From Leeuwenhoekiella parthenopeia (GTDB taxonomy: Bacteria > Bacteroidota > Bacteroidia > Flavobacteriales > Flavobacteriaceae), in contig NZ_JAJGMW010000020.1 in the NCBI RefSeq assembly GCF_020782115.1, positions 23,931 to 87,930 of the forward strand: 64,000 nucleotides of DNA. The letters are read 5' to 3'. The notes below the pieces were generated by a model that made no database searches, was not told where the DNA came from, and was given only the letters and a program-made list of their open reading frames with translations. Positions within the stretch are counted from its first letter, which is position 1. Every line of letters begins with the position of its first letter. Below, one piece after another: positions 37,241 through 46,362 of this stretch. A program made the position numbers and the translations under genes.

Positions 37241-40200
37241 TTAGTTTCCATCCAATGAAGAATTAGTCTGCGCCTCAGCGGCTTTGATGCGGGCGAGTTC
37301 CTGCCTGGCTTTGGCAACTACTTCGGGATAATCGGTAAAGTTGGTAATTACGTTATCCAGAATATACGTCGCCTGATAGGCATCTTTAAGTTCGTAGAAA
37401 TTTTTAGCCATCAGTACCAAACCTTTAGCGCCGTATTCTTTATACCCACTAAAGTCTTTCGCCAGTTTCTGTACCGAAGCATTAGAACCTTTGTAATCGC
37501 CGTTTTGGTTTTTGAAATACGCATCATAGTACAGTGCCTCGGCTCCGAGTTCGCCTGTCGCGATTTTTGAAACCTCAGCATACGCTTCGGCAGCGCGGCG
37601 CTCGTTACCGGTTTGCATCGCACTACGTGCGATAATCACCTGAGCATCACTCTTCACATTGTTGTCAATCTTGCTATTTGCCAAAACTTTTTCGGCATAA
37701 GCCACAGCATTGTCATACTGCTTGAGCTCGTAATACGACTTCATCAGGTTACTCTGCGCGAAAATGGTATTCTGCGGAATATCTGACTCGTTTTCCAAAC
37801 GTTGCAGGACAGGGACTGCCTCAGCATATTTGCGTTCGCTCAGGTATACCTGCCCCAAACGGGCCAGAGCCTGCTCGGTAAACTCGCTGCGTTCTTTTTC
37901 GATCACATAGTTGTAATGCGGAATGGTCTTGAGGTATTCATTTTGACCAAAATACAACTGACCAAGGTAAAAGTGTGCTTCCATAGCGCGTTGTCCGTTT
38001 GGATATTCGCGCAGGTATTTTTCAAAATTTTGAATCGCCTGAGGATTGTTGCTTCCTACCAGTTGTTTTTCTGCGGAAGAAAACGCAGCATCATCCAGTT
38101 CTGAATCTTCCACCGAAATATAATCGAGGCTGTTTGCCCAACGCCCGTAGGCATCTACCTGGCCGTTATCGATATAAATCAGTTTTGCGGAAGCAACCGC
38201 CTGAACGCCTTCGGGAGTACCGGGATAGTTTTCGGCTACGCTTTTAAACAAACGTAAGGCCTCATCGCTACGGCCGGTATTGTCATAAATCAAAGCTTTT
38301 TTAAGTTGGGACTTGGCAGCGAACTTGCTTTTTGGAATTTCGCGTACCAGACGATCATAGGCCTGAATACCGCGCTCGTTGTCGCCTGTGGCCACATAGG
38401 TATTCCCGAGTTCGTAAAGCGCGTCATCACGGTAACTCGACTGAGGAAACTGATTGGCAAAATTGCTCAAAGCTTCTATTTTTTGGGCGTTTCGGTCTAC
38501 GAAACCGTAACTGATAGCCTTCTGAAACGTAGCATAATCGCGTTCTACACCGGGCATCGCAATAGCCTCATTATAGGCTTCCATCGCAGGCCAATACTTG
38601 CTGTTGATAAAGTAGCTATCGCCCAGACGCATATAGGCATCAGCCTTACGCACATTATCATTGGAGCCACTCTTCACATAACGCTCAAAATAATTGGCCG
38701 CCTGATCGTAATTTTTCTTTTTAAAATAAGCATAACCCAGATTGTAAGCCAGATCACCATATTCGGGCAATGAGCGGGCTGCACTGCTTTGCTCAAACTG
38801 CTTAAAGGTAAGCAGGGCCTCATCAATACGATTGATGGTGTACTCGCTTTCGGCTTTCCAATACAGGGCGCGGGCGGTAAATTCCGGCGAAGCCGAAGCT
38901 TTCAGAGATTTTTCAAAATTGGCAATCGCTTCCTGATAATCGCCGTCATTATACAATTCAATCCCACGATAAAATGCTACTTTTTGATAAGCTTCCTGAT
39001 CCTGATAATTGCGGTTGCTTACCAACAGGTCCATCGCAGCTTTGTAGTTTTTGGAAGTGATATAGGAATCAATCAGCAGGGTTTCCAGTTGCTGACGCTG
39101 GGGTGCATTAGGATAAGCTTCCAGATAATTCCCAATCGCCTGCGGAGCCGGCTCGTACGCATTACCAATCTCGTAACTCAGTTTGGCGTAGTTGAGACCG
39201 CTATCTTCTTTGATTTTGGGCTCAAAATCCATTTGATAGGCATTGCGAAATGCATTCAACGCCTCCTGCTTTTTGCCGGTTTGTAAATACGCATCGGCTA
39301 AATGATAATAGGCGTTTTGGGCAACGCTGTTTTTACCGTCTATAATTTTGTTGAATTCGCTAATGGCATTATCAAAATCGCCCTGCTTGTAATAGGCATA
39401 ACCCAGCTGATAGTAATCTGTATTGCTCCATTTGCCGCGTTTTCCTTTATATTCTTTAAGGTAGGGTAAGGCTTTGTCAAACTCCCCCAGATTGAAATAA
39501 CTCTCGCCGATAATTTTGTTGAGTTCAGACTGCTCATTGCGGTTGGCTGTGGGCAGTTGCTCTTCCGCCAGGCGGATGGCTTCTCTGAAATTTCCCTGCT
39601 TAAAATTAAGATCGGCTTTAAAATAACTCAGGTCTTCGCGGGTACCTTCTTCGGCCTCCACTTCTTCAAAAAGCTGACTTGCCTCCTCATAATCGTCGTT
39701 TTCGTAAGCCATAAAACCTTCGTAATACTTGGCCTGAGCTCCGTATTTTTCAGAATTGCGCACGCGACTGAAATACACTTTAGCCTCTTCCGGACTATTA
39801 GACTTCAGGTGCACATACCCCATATTGAAGTTGTACTTCTCCATTTCGGCCCAACTTAAACGGCTGATATCTACCTGCTCATACCAGCGCTTGGCGGCAG
39901 AGTATTTCCCGTTTTCGAAGTAATAATCAGCCACATCTTTATAGGCCGAATTGCGCTTGGTGCTGGTGGGGTACTCTTCCACAAACTTCTGCATGCGCGC
40001 ATCTGCCCCACTCTGATTGAGTCGCACTGCGGCGTTTGCGATATAATACGCACAATCGCCCTCAATCGTCGGGTCGGTTGTCTCCTGCTTGATTTCGTTA
40101 AAAAGTGTCTGAGCGGCCAGATATTGCTTGCTGTTGTAGAGCGTAAGCGCCTTGTCGTATTTGGCCAGATCGTTTGTAAAAGCTTCAGTCTGCTGGGCTG

Positions 40201-40258
40201 CAGCCGTTGCGCCGGTTAGAAGGATTACCAGAGCGGTAAACACATATTTTTTAATCAT
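37241..40258 (-). CDS. Large exported TPR-repeat protein
   Basis: 1005 residues from ATG at 40258; the frame extends seven codons to a TTG, which is less likely. Signal peptide cleaved after TAAA, before QQTEA. Almost the whole protein is tetratricopeptide repeats, about 15-20 units with the pattern W/Y-x2-LG/A-Y-x8-A-x3-F/Y (for example AYYKQGDFDNAISEFNKII, YLAKRKYAEAVPVLQRLE-like units), without other domains. It would sit in the periplasm as a scaffold. The gene directly precedes the barrel gene, so the products probably interact. A promoter is visible upstream. Confidence 0.9.
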   Translation of the reverse strand: MIKKYVFTALVILLTGATAAAQQTEAFTNDLAKYDKALTLYNSKQYLAAQTLFNEIKQETTDPTIEGDCAYYIANAAVRLNQSGADARMQKFVEEYPTSTKRNSAYKDVADYYFENGKYSAAKRWYEQVDISRLSWAEMEKYNFNMGYVHLKSNSPEEAKVYFSRVRNSEKYGAQAKYYEGFMAYENDDYEEASQLFEEVEAEEGTREDLSYFKADLNFKQGNFREAIRLAEEQLPTANRNEQSELNKIIGESYFNLGEFDKALPYLKEYKGKRGKWSNTDYYQLGYAYYKQGDFDNAISEFNKIIDGKNSVAQNAYYHLADAYLQTGKKQEALNAFRNAYQMDFEPKIKEDSGLNYAKLSYEIGNAYEPAPQAIGNYLEAYPNAPQRQQLETLLIDSYITSKNYKAAMDLLVSNRNYQDQEAYQKVAFYRGIELYNDGDYQEAIANFEKSLKASASPEFTARALYWKAESEYTINRIDEALLTFKQFEQSSAARSLPEYGDLAYNLGYAYFKKKNYDQAANYFERYVKSGSNDNVRKADAYMRLGDSYFINSKYWPAMEAYNEAIAMPGVERDYATFQKAISYGFVDRNAQKIEALSNFANQFPQSSYRDDALYELGNTYVATGDNERGIQAYDRLVREIPKSKFAAKSQLKKALIYDNTGRSDEALRLFKSVAENYPGTPEGVQAVASAKLIYIDNGQVDAYGRWANSLDYISVEDSELDDAAFSSAEKQLVGSNNPQAIQNFEKYLREYPNGQRAMEAHFYLGQLYFGQNEYLKTIPHYNYVIEKERSEFTEQALARLGQVYLSERKYAEAVPVLQRLENESDIPQNTIFAQSNLMKSYYELKQYDNAVAYAEKVLANSKIDNNVKSDAQVIIARSAMQTGNERRAAEAYAEVSKIATGELGAEALYYDAYFKNQNGDYKGSNASVQKLAKDFSGYKEYGAKGLVLMAKNFYELKDAYQATYILDNVITNFTDYPEVVAKARQELARIKAAEAQTNSSLDGN

Positions 40259-40332
40259 AAATATCAGATTTGATAGCAAAGAGCCTAGTTTCGGGTATCT
40301 GAAACAAAAGCCTGCTTCACATACTAACGCTG

Positions 40333-40361
40333 CAAAACTAGGATAATTATATCTAGCGCAA
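40333..40361 (-). promoter_or_regulatory. Candidate promoter of the TPR/barrel operon
   Basis: Minus strand: TTG (40361-40359), 18-base spacer, TAGTTTTG (40340-40333), which fits TAnnTTTG. Leader about 70 nt. Confidence 0.5.
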
Positions 40362-40482
40362 GGTCCTTAAAAAGAAGTTCTGCCCGCTTATTTTGAACGA
40401 CTTTTCAACAGATTGATTTTTTATCAAACACAAGAAATAGTGTACTTTTGATCGCGTACACCACGTTATCTTAGAAAAAACT

Positions 40483-41166
40483 ATGTCACAACCGGTCTTA
40501 AAGCTGCACAACGCTTCTATTTTTCAACGCGAAAGCCTTATCCTTTCAGATGTAAGTCTTACCATCAACAAAGGTGAATTCGTGTACCTCATTGGGAAAA
40601 CCGGAAGCGGAAAAAGTAGTTTTATGAAAACCCTTTATGGTGATTTGCCCCTGCAACAGGGAGAGGGTACGATTGTAGACTACGATCTCGCAACTCTAAA
40701 GGAAAAGCAAATTCCTTTTTTACGCCGAAAACTGGGCGTGGTGTTTCAGGATTTTAAATTGCTGAATGACCGCACGGTTAAAGAAAATCTCAAGTTTGTA
40801 CTGAAGGCGACCGGTTGGAAAGATCATTCGCAGATGGACACGAAGATTGACGAGGTACTCGATAAAGTGGGCATGAAGACCAAAGGTTTTAAATATCCCT
40901 ATCAACTTTCCGGTGGTGAGCAACAACGCGTTGCCATTGCCCGTGCTTTGCTCAACGATCCTGAGTTAATTTTAGCTGATGAACCTACCGGAAACCTGGA
41001 TCCGCAGACTTCGGTTGAAGTGATGGGTGTTTTACAGGAAATCAACAAAAACGGAAACACGATTCTGATGGCCACGCACGATTATGCGCTGCTCTTGAAA
41101 TACCCTTCTAAAACCCTGAAGTGCGACGGCAATAAGATTTTTGAAGTGGTGCAAAAAACCATTTAG
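40483..41166 (+). CDS. ftsE: FtsE-like cell division ABC transporter ATPase
   Basis: 227 residues, single ABC domain with length and sequence of FtsE: Walker [10 protein letters not shown] (about 38-46), Q-loop VVFQDFKLL, signature LSGGEQQR (about 146-153), Walker [13 protein letters not shown] (about 166-177), H-loop ATHDYALL. FtsE works with membrane partner FtsX to activate peptidoglycan hydrolases at the division site. No ftsX is next to it here; in Bacteroidota the two genes are often apart. The family LolD/MacB is an alternative, but the neighbourhood has no permease. TACTTTTG at 40443-40450 is a possible -7 box. Confidence 0.85.
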   Translation: MSQPVLKLHNASIFQRESLILSDVSLTINKGEFVYLIGKTGSGKSSFMKTLYGDLPLQQGEGTIVDYDLATLKEKQIPFLRRKLGVVFQDFKLLNDRTVKENLKFVLKATGWKDHSQMDTKIDEVLDKVGMKTKGFKYPYQLSGGEQQRVAIARALLNDPELILADEPTGNLDPQTSVEVMGVLQEINKNGNTILMATHDYALLLKYPSKTLKCDGNKIFEVVQKTI

Positions 41167-41250
41167 CCCGGTAAACCGGAATTAAAAATTTACCTATTCA
41201 GACCATTTTTTTCTCAATAAGTCGCGTAGAATATTTTTAATTCAGCATGC

Positions 41251-42357
41251 TTACGAAAAAATGCTTTGCTTAATTTTTTGAGCATTTTTGCGATTATTGA
41301 AAATGCCGTCCAGGAGCTTTTGGCGCTTTTCAAATTCGGTAAAGGGTTCAGAACGTAAATCCCTCACTTTTTCCTGAATGGCTACTGCCGAAGTACACAG
41401 ATGACTGGCGGCCAATGCTTCCGGCTCATCAATCACATTTTCATTAACGATACAATGCCTGCTCTTAAACAGCGCGTTCATCACTTTTAATTTGGTTCCC
41501 GATCGCTGAAAAGACAGATTTAAAGTAATGTGTGCACGAGCTAGAAGAGCATCGAGTTTTTGGGCAGTTTCAATAGGCTCAAAGCTTATATGTTTATAAT
41601 TTTTAATCTTTTTTTGAATTACTTCCTGACGAAAACTCCCTGCAATAACCAGCGGATAATCGACCTCTTTAAATACGTCAATTAAAAAACAGGCGGTCTT
41701 CAAATTATCAGCTACGGAAAGATTGCCATGGTACAGAGCAAATTCACCAAACTCAGAACATTGTTGAACAATTTCATTTTCGTGAAAAACGGGCACATAG
41801 ACCGAAGTATTCAATTGAGAATAGTAATGCTGCTCGTGATGGGAAAGGGTAAACAGGGTCTGAGGCGACTTAAGACATGGTTCAAAACTCTCAAATTTAC
41901 GGGCCTCCCAGTTATAGATCAGGGCTTTCAACGGATTATTAATCGCATTTGCCAACCCCCGATAATACTGCTGTTCGATATTTTGAATACGCAGATAAAC
42001 CGCTTTGCTATTGCCTAAACCATTCACAAGCATTGCTGCAGATTGCAAACCCTGAAGCAAAACCGGTGCGTCAGATTGCGACAATCTTTGAGTAAGCAGC
42101 CGGCTTTCCCGGGTTGCCAGTGCAATGGGTTTTTTGGAAAATAAGGCCTTAAAACGCGATGTTTTGGGATAGCTATAAACCGCATCACAAATAGACTCCA
42201 CCACTTCAAAATCCCGTCTGGTATCGGTAAAACAATGCAATTCGATCCCAACTCCCAGACTTGCAAGAGCCTTGATTTGATAAAATACATCAATGACTCC
42301 GCCATAGTTGAGCGGAAACGGATTATCAAAAGCGACAATTTGCAATTTTTGAGTCAT
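41251..42357 (-). CDS. Glycosyltransferase, GT4-like
   Basis: 368 residues, GT-B fold. N-terminal Rossmann start VAFDNPFPLNYGGVIDVFYQIKAL contains the acceptor-side Gly-rich loop; C-terminal half has ALYHGNLSVADNLKTACFLIDVF and LALLARAHITLNLSFQRSGTKLKVMNAL, the donor-binding region with the usual nearby acidic residue replaced by Ser/Gln-rich sequence. It probably adds a sugar to a cell-surface glycan on the cytosolic face of the membrane. Divergent from the GT2 gene 61 bp away, at the left border of the glycan cluster. Sugar specificity unknown. Confidence 0.85.
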   Translation of the reverse strand: MTQKLQIVAFDNPFPLNYGGVIDVFYQIKALASLGVGIELHCFTDTRRDFEVVESICDAVYSYPKTSRFKALFSKKPIALATRESRLLTQRLSQSDAPVLLQGLQSAAMLVNGLGNSKAVYLRIQNIEQQYYRGLANAINNPLKALIYNWEARKFESFEPCLKSPQTLFTLSHHEQHYYSQLNTSVYVPVFHENEIVQQCSEFGEFALYHGNLSVADNLKTACFLIDVFKEVDYPLVIAGSFRQEVIQKKIKNYKHISFEPIETAQKLDALLARAHITLNLSFQRSGTKLKVMNALFKSRHCIVNENVIDEPEALAASHLCTSAVAIQEKVRDLRSEPFTEFEKRQKLLDGIFNNRKNAQKIKQSIFS

Positions 42358-42418
42358 CGGCGATCGGGAATGCTTTGGGCGTGGTGAGAATCCCTATTTT
42401 TGATTAAAACTAAAGCTT

Positions 42419-43351
42419 TTGATCCGGTTTTCTGTTATCATCCCCGTTTATAACAAGGCTAATTTTGTAGCCCAAACCATCCAGTCGGTACTGGCGCAAA
42501 GCTTTACGGACTATGAAATCATTCTGATCAACGACGGCTCTACCGATAAGAGTCTGCAAGTTCTTCAAACTTTTAACGCATCAAATATCAGACTGATCAA
42601 TCAGGAAAATCAGGGCTTAAGCGCAGCGCGCAACAAGGGGATTGCCGCAGCCAAAGGTAAAATCATCGCTTTACTCGACGCAGACGATCTTTGGGAACCG
42701 CAACATTTGCAAAGCCTTTATGAGTTGAGTCAAAAATTTCCGGAAGCTAAATTATACGGCACAGCCTACGCTGAGCTATTGACCGACGGAAGCCGCGTGT
42801 CTCCAAAAATAAACCTCAAAACAGCAGACCCTCAACTTTTGCTTCCTGATTTTTTTGAAGCCTCCCTTTTTCAGCCTCTGGTACCTCCTAGCAGTTTTGC
42901 CTTTCAAAAAAACATAATCGAATCTACTGGTGGTTTTGACACTCAAACCACCTGTTTTGAAGATGTTGATTTTTACATCAGAGCGCATCTAAAATTCAAA
43001 ATGGCTTACACAACGCAGGCCACGATGCTTTACCGCCTTGAAAGTGAAAACCAGATCACAAAAGGCAGGTTGCACAGGAAGCAAATGCCGAATCTGCAAA
43101 GCTATCTCAACGAAAATCCCAATCACAAAAGTTTACATACCTACATTCACCGGCATTGGTATTTCACCTGCAACTATCTTAAAACGGAAGGTGCACAAGA
43201 ACATTTTAAAGCGATGCGCAACAAACTGGACACGCGATACCTAAACCCACAACAACGTCTGCTACTCGCTCTCCCTGCCCCTTTCTTACGAGGCTTAAGA
43301 AGCTTTAAAAACCGGTTGCTTAAAAAAGGATTTCGGGTTACGAGTTTCTAG
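42419..43351 (+). CDS. Glycosyltransferase family 2
   Basis: 310 residues, TTG start at 42419. Textbook GT2 N-terminus: FSVIIPVYNKANFVAQTIQSVLAQSFTDYEIILINDGSTDKS, then QENQGLSAARNKGIAAAKGKIIALLDADDLW with the metal-binding DAD-like DADD. The C-terminal part includes PPSSFAFQKNIIESTGGFD and EDVDFYIRAHLKFKM, with the ED general-base motif. No membrane segments except a short hydrophobic stretch near the end. It would transfer an activated sugar during O-glycan or polysaccharide assembly. Next to it is a RAYT transposase gene. Confidence 0.93.
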   Translation: MIRFSVIIPVYNKANFVAQTIQSVLAQSFTDYEIILINDGSTDKSLQVLQTFNASNIRLINQENQGLSAARNKGIAAAKGKIIALLDADDLWEPQHLQSLYELSQKFPEAKLYGTAYAELLTDGSRVSPKINLKTADPQLLLPDFFEASLFQPLVPPSSFAFQKNIIESTGGFDTQTTCFEDVDFYIRAHLKFKMAYTTQATMLYRLESENQITKGRLHRKQMPNLQSYLNENPNHKSLHTYIHRHWYFTCNYLKTEGAQEHFKAMRNKLDTRYLNPQQRLLLALPAPFLRGLRSFKNRLLKKGFRVTSF

Positions 43352-43455
43352 GTTGAATTCGAATATTCAGAAATGGACAAGGCAGTGGATTTTTGATTAA
43401 TTTCAACGTAAATAATTCATCGATAATTATTTAAATCGATTTGACTTTATTTAAA

Positions 43456-43974
43456 ATGGATAAATACAAAGGCAAATACCGCAATGAATCTGCACGCCAT
43501 CCTACCTGGGATTACGCGAATGCAGGTCTTTATTTTATTACCATTTGCACCCGTCACCGTAAACACTTTTTTGGTGAAATCAATCTGGGAAAAATGGAAT
43601 TGTCAGACATTGGAAAAATTGCCGAACAGGAATGGTTAAAAACATTTGAAATGCGTCCCGATATGAATTTATGGATGGGTGAATTTGTGGTGATGCCCGA
43701 CCATTTTCACGCCGTTATCGGAATTGGCAAAAATGAATTCAATACCCAAAACACATCACGCCCGAATAAATTTGGCCCACAATCAAAAAATCTGGCATCC
43801 ATTATACGTGGATTTAAAATTGGGGTTACCACAAACGCACGAAAAACCAATCCCGATTTTGCGTGGCAATCCCTATATCACGATCGCATTATCCGAAACG
43901 AAAAATCGCATCTTGCCATTTCAAATTATATTGAAAACAATGTACGTAATTGGAAAAAGGATAAATTGAACTAG
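43456..43974 (+). CDS. REP-associated tyrosine transposase (RAYT, Y1/IS200-like family)
   Basis: 172 residues from ATG at 43456 (a TTG five codons earlier is possible). It has the Y1 HUH transposase hallmarks: Y-F-I-T-I-C-T near the start, HUH motif VMPDHFHAVI (about 84-93), and near the end the SLYHDRIIRNEKSHLAISNYIENN block, where the Tyr of NYIENN is the expected nucleophile. The N-terminal YRNESARHPTWDY is common in RAYTs. Directly downstream are REP-like hairpins (see 43972-44106). It sits in a glycosyltransferase cluster, probably as a resident element. Confidence 0.92.
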   Translation: MDKYKGKYRNESARHPTWDYANAGLYFITICTRHRKHFFGEINLGKMELSDIGKIAEQEWLKTFEMRPDMNLWMGEFVVMPDHFHAVIGIGKNEFNTQNTSRPNKFGPQSKNLASIIRGFKIGVTTNARKTNPDFAWQSLYHDRIIRNEKSHLAISNYIENNVRNWKKDKLN

Positions 43975-44106
43975 CGCAATGCGCTATTAATAATGTACGG
44001 TCGCAATACATTGCGACCCTATTTCTGGATGCAAATCATTGCATCCCTTCCAAATCGAATGCAAATCATTGCATCCCTTCCAAATCGGATGCGAATCATT
44101 GCATCC
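43972..44106. repeat. REP-like palindromes next to the RAYT gene
   Basis: TAGCGCAATGCGCTA (43972-43986, overlaps the RAYT stop codon); GGTCGCAATACATTGCGACC (43999-44018); then three 30-bp tandem units starting at 44027, 44057 and 44087, each with a hairpin GGATGCAAATCATTGCATCC or variant, ATCA loop, and spacer CTTCCAAATC. The last hairpin overlaps the 3' end (44096-44106) of the next glycosyltransferase gene. All share GCAA/TTGC stems, as in REP elements handled by RAYTs. Confidence 0.85.
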
Positions 44107-45181
44107 CTTCAATAAACGCTTTCCACAATTTATTGACCTCCTGATGATCGTAAAGGGCAATACTGGCCTGTGCGTTTTCGCGGTATTGATTTAATAAATC
44201 GGTATCGCCTGCCAATTGATTTAACGCGTTTTTAAACGCCTCAAAATCCTGATGGGGTACGAGGATTCCGTTGGTACCGTCTAACAATTCAGCCGGACCT
44301 GTGGGGCAATCGGTAGAGACCACCGGAGTGCCACAAGCCAAACTTTCGAGCAACACGCGGGGAAAACCTTCAAACTTGCTGCAAAAGGCAAAAAACAATG
44401 CGCCGGCAAAATAGGTTTCGGGCTTTTTGACAAAACCTTCAAAGTGTACGCGATCTTTCAGTTGTAGTTTTTCAACCTGCTTTTGAAGCCTTTTTAATTG
44501 AGGACCCTGACCCAAAATACGCAGATCAATTTGTTTACCGGGCAGTTCACTTTCGGCGTAAGCCTTAACCAGCTTATCAAACTGCTTGTGATCGTACAGT
44601 CGACCTGCGGTTACGATGTATGGATTATCAAATTTTTTGGCCTTTACCTTTTTGTATTTTTCAACCGAAATACTATTCGGAATCACATGAACATGTTGAA
44701 GACCATAACGCTGCTCAACCAGCCGCTTCATAGCTTCGGTGAGTACACAAATGCAATCATTTTTAAACAGTAAGCGAGTCGCCGAAGCACTTTTGGGAAA
44801 GTAATAATGGAGATTGGCGCTGCGCACCATATAAACCGGTTTAAAGTTTCGGTACAGCAGTTTTTTGACAAAATATTCTTTAACCGCACTTTTTCGAAAG
44901 CGAAAATCAAGCACATAATCAATCGCTTTTAGCTCCAGAAATTCACGCGTAATGCGCAACCTTCGGTATTTATCTAAAGGATCATTCAACTTGTTTTTAT
45001 ACAAACCCAAATTGAAAAGTTCGCCGCTATGCTCGTAACCGATCTGGTCTGTAATCGAGATGATAAACACTTTATTCTCTATTTGGGTAAGCTGTGTACT
45101 AAGCAAGGCAGCCGAGCGTTCTGCTCCTCCCCCGGCGAGGGATTCAACCAGAATAGCGATATTTTTAGGGATGGGTTTCAG
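44096..45181 (-). CDS. Glycosyltransferase family 4, no standard start codon at its proper N-terminus
   Basis: 361 residues if read from CTG at 45181. The GT4 N-terminus (KNIAILVESLAGGGAERSA, with the GGGAERS loop) is in frame but lies between a TAA at 45185-45187 and the first standard start, a TTG at 45106 inside the first helix. CTG 45181 (MKPIPKNIAIL) is the best candidate; ATT/ATC codons in the interval are alternatives. C-terminal donor site: AGRLYDHKQFDKLVKAYAE, RVHFEGFVKKPETYFAGALFFAFCSKFEGFPRVLLESLACGTPVVST with the E-x7-E motif. Its last codons lie in a REP hairpin. Sugar unknown. Confidence 0.85.
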   Translation of the reverse strand: MKPIPKNIAILVESLAGGGAERSAALLSTQLTQIENKVFIISITDQIGYEHSGELFNLGLYKNKLNDPLDKYRRLRITREFLELKAIDYVLDFRFRKSAVKEYFVKKLLYRNFKPVYMVRSANLHYYFPKSASATRLLFKNDCICVLTEAMKRLVEQRYGLQHVHVIPNSISVEKYKKVKAKKFDNPYIVTAGRLYDHKQFDKLVKAYAESELPGKQIDLRILGQGPQLKRLQKQVEKLQLKDRVHFEGFVKKPETYFAGALFFAFCSKFEGFPRVLLESLACGTPVVSTDCPTGPAELLDGTNGILVPHQDFEAFKNALNQLAGDTDLLNQYRENAQASIALYDHQEVNKLWKAFIEGMQ

Positions 45182-45217
45182 GGATTATGTATAATTTCGG
45201 CTTAAGATACTAAATAG

Positions 45218-46360
45218 ATGAGAATTTTACTCGTAGGCGAATACAGTAACCTGCATAACAGTCTGAAAACGGGTTTACAAAGCCTGGGGCACGAGGTTAC
45301 GCTCGTGAGTAGCGGTGATTCCTTTAAAAAATACCCTTCAGATGTACTGTTACAGGCCCGGCGTATCGAAGGTTTTACTCCGCTCAACTGGTATCGGAAA
45401 GCCTTGTTTCGGTTTACAGGTTTTGACATCGCCAATATGGAAATAGGCTATCGGGCGATGGATTTTCTCTTTGATCAAAAACCGTATGACGTCATCCAAC
45501 TCATCAACGAATACCCGTTTAAGAGTGCGTATTTTATGGAACGCCGCGTGATCGAACGCCTGCGTGCCCTGACCAAAAAACTGGTGATTTTAGCCTGTGG
45601 CGATGATTATGTGTACCTGAATAACCTTGACAAACTGCCACATCATCCCGCATCGCAAAACCCGGAAATTCATTTTCCATACAGCGTAAAATACCTCACA
45701 CCTGCCCATAAAAAATACCACGAGTTTGTCTTTGCTAAAAAAGATGCGATCATCAGCACCGATCTGGATTATCATCCTGCCTACACAGGCAAACCTGATT
45801 ACCTGGGAATGATCCCAAACCCGGTTTGTGTGGAAAAACTGGAGTTTAAACCCAACACCAGTCTAAAGCCAATCGTTATTTTCCACGGGATCAATCAGAC
45901 CAACTACTATAAAAAAGGCAATGACTTTTTTGAGGCTGCCTTACAACAGATTCAGGAAAAATATGGGAATCGCGTTGAGGTACGCACCGCTCGCAGCCTC
46001 CCTTACACCGAATATTTAAGGACGTACGAAGATGCGCATATCGTTCTCGATCAGGCTTACGCACTTGATCAGGGCTATAACGCGCTTGAGGCAATGGCGC
46101 GGGGCAAAGTCGTGTTTACCGGAGCCGGTAAAGCATTTTGCAAAAACTATAATTTGGAAAAAAACGAAATCGCCATACATACCGTTCCTGATGTAAGCAA
46201 AATTATAAAGGATCTGGAAGCTTTGATCGAAAACCCTAAACGTATTTTGGAAATAGGCCAAAACGCCAGAACTTTTATCGAAAAACATCACGATGCTACC
46301 GATGTTGCCGGACGATACCTCAAAGCCTGGGAGCAGATCAAAGAACGAACGGAAACATAA
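45218..46360 (+). CDS. Glycosyltransferase-like protein, GT4/GT-B fold
   Basis: 380 residues. N-terminal MRILLVGEYSNLHNSLKTGLQSLGHEVTLVSSGDSF is a GT-B opening; the C-terminal half has NPVCVEKLEFKPN, IVIFHGINQTNYYKKGNDFFEAALQQI, YEDAHIVLDQAYALDQGYNALEAMARGKVVFTG with the donor-binding acidic pattern in a looser form, suggesting a glycosyltransferase of the group found in polysaccharide clusters. Divergent from the previous GT4 gene with 36 bp between starts; convergent with the flippase gene with a 2-bp gap. Specificity unknown. Confidence 0.82.
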   Translation: MRILLVGEYSNLHNSLKTGLQSLGHEVTLVSSGDSFKKYPSDVLLQARRIEGFTPLNWYRKALFRFTGFDIANMEIGYRAMDFLFDQKPYDVIQLINEYPFKSAYFMERRVIERLRALTKKLVILACGDDYVYLNNLDKLPHHPASQNPEIHFPYSVKYLTPAHKKYHEFVFAKKDAIISTDLDYHPAYTGKPDYLGMIPNPVCVEKLEFKPNTSLKPIVIFHGINQTNYYKKGNDFFEAALQQIQEKYGNRVEVRTARSLPYTEYLRTYEDAHIVLDQAYALDQGYNALEAMARGKVVFTGAGKAFCKNYNLEKNEIAIHTVPDVSKIIKDLEALIENPKRILEIGQNARTFIEKHHDATDVAGRYLKAWEQIKERTET

Positions 46361-46362
46361 AA

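Noticed and set aside
44027..44106. 30-bp direct repeats as a CRISPR
   Set aside because: The three units are contiguous, self-complementary and lack unique spacers; they fit REP hairpins beside a RAYT.
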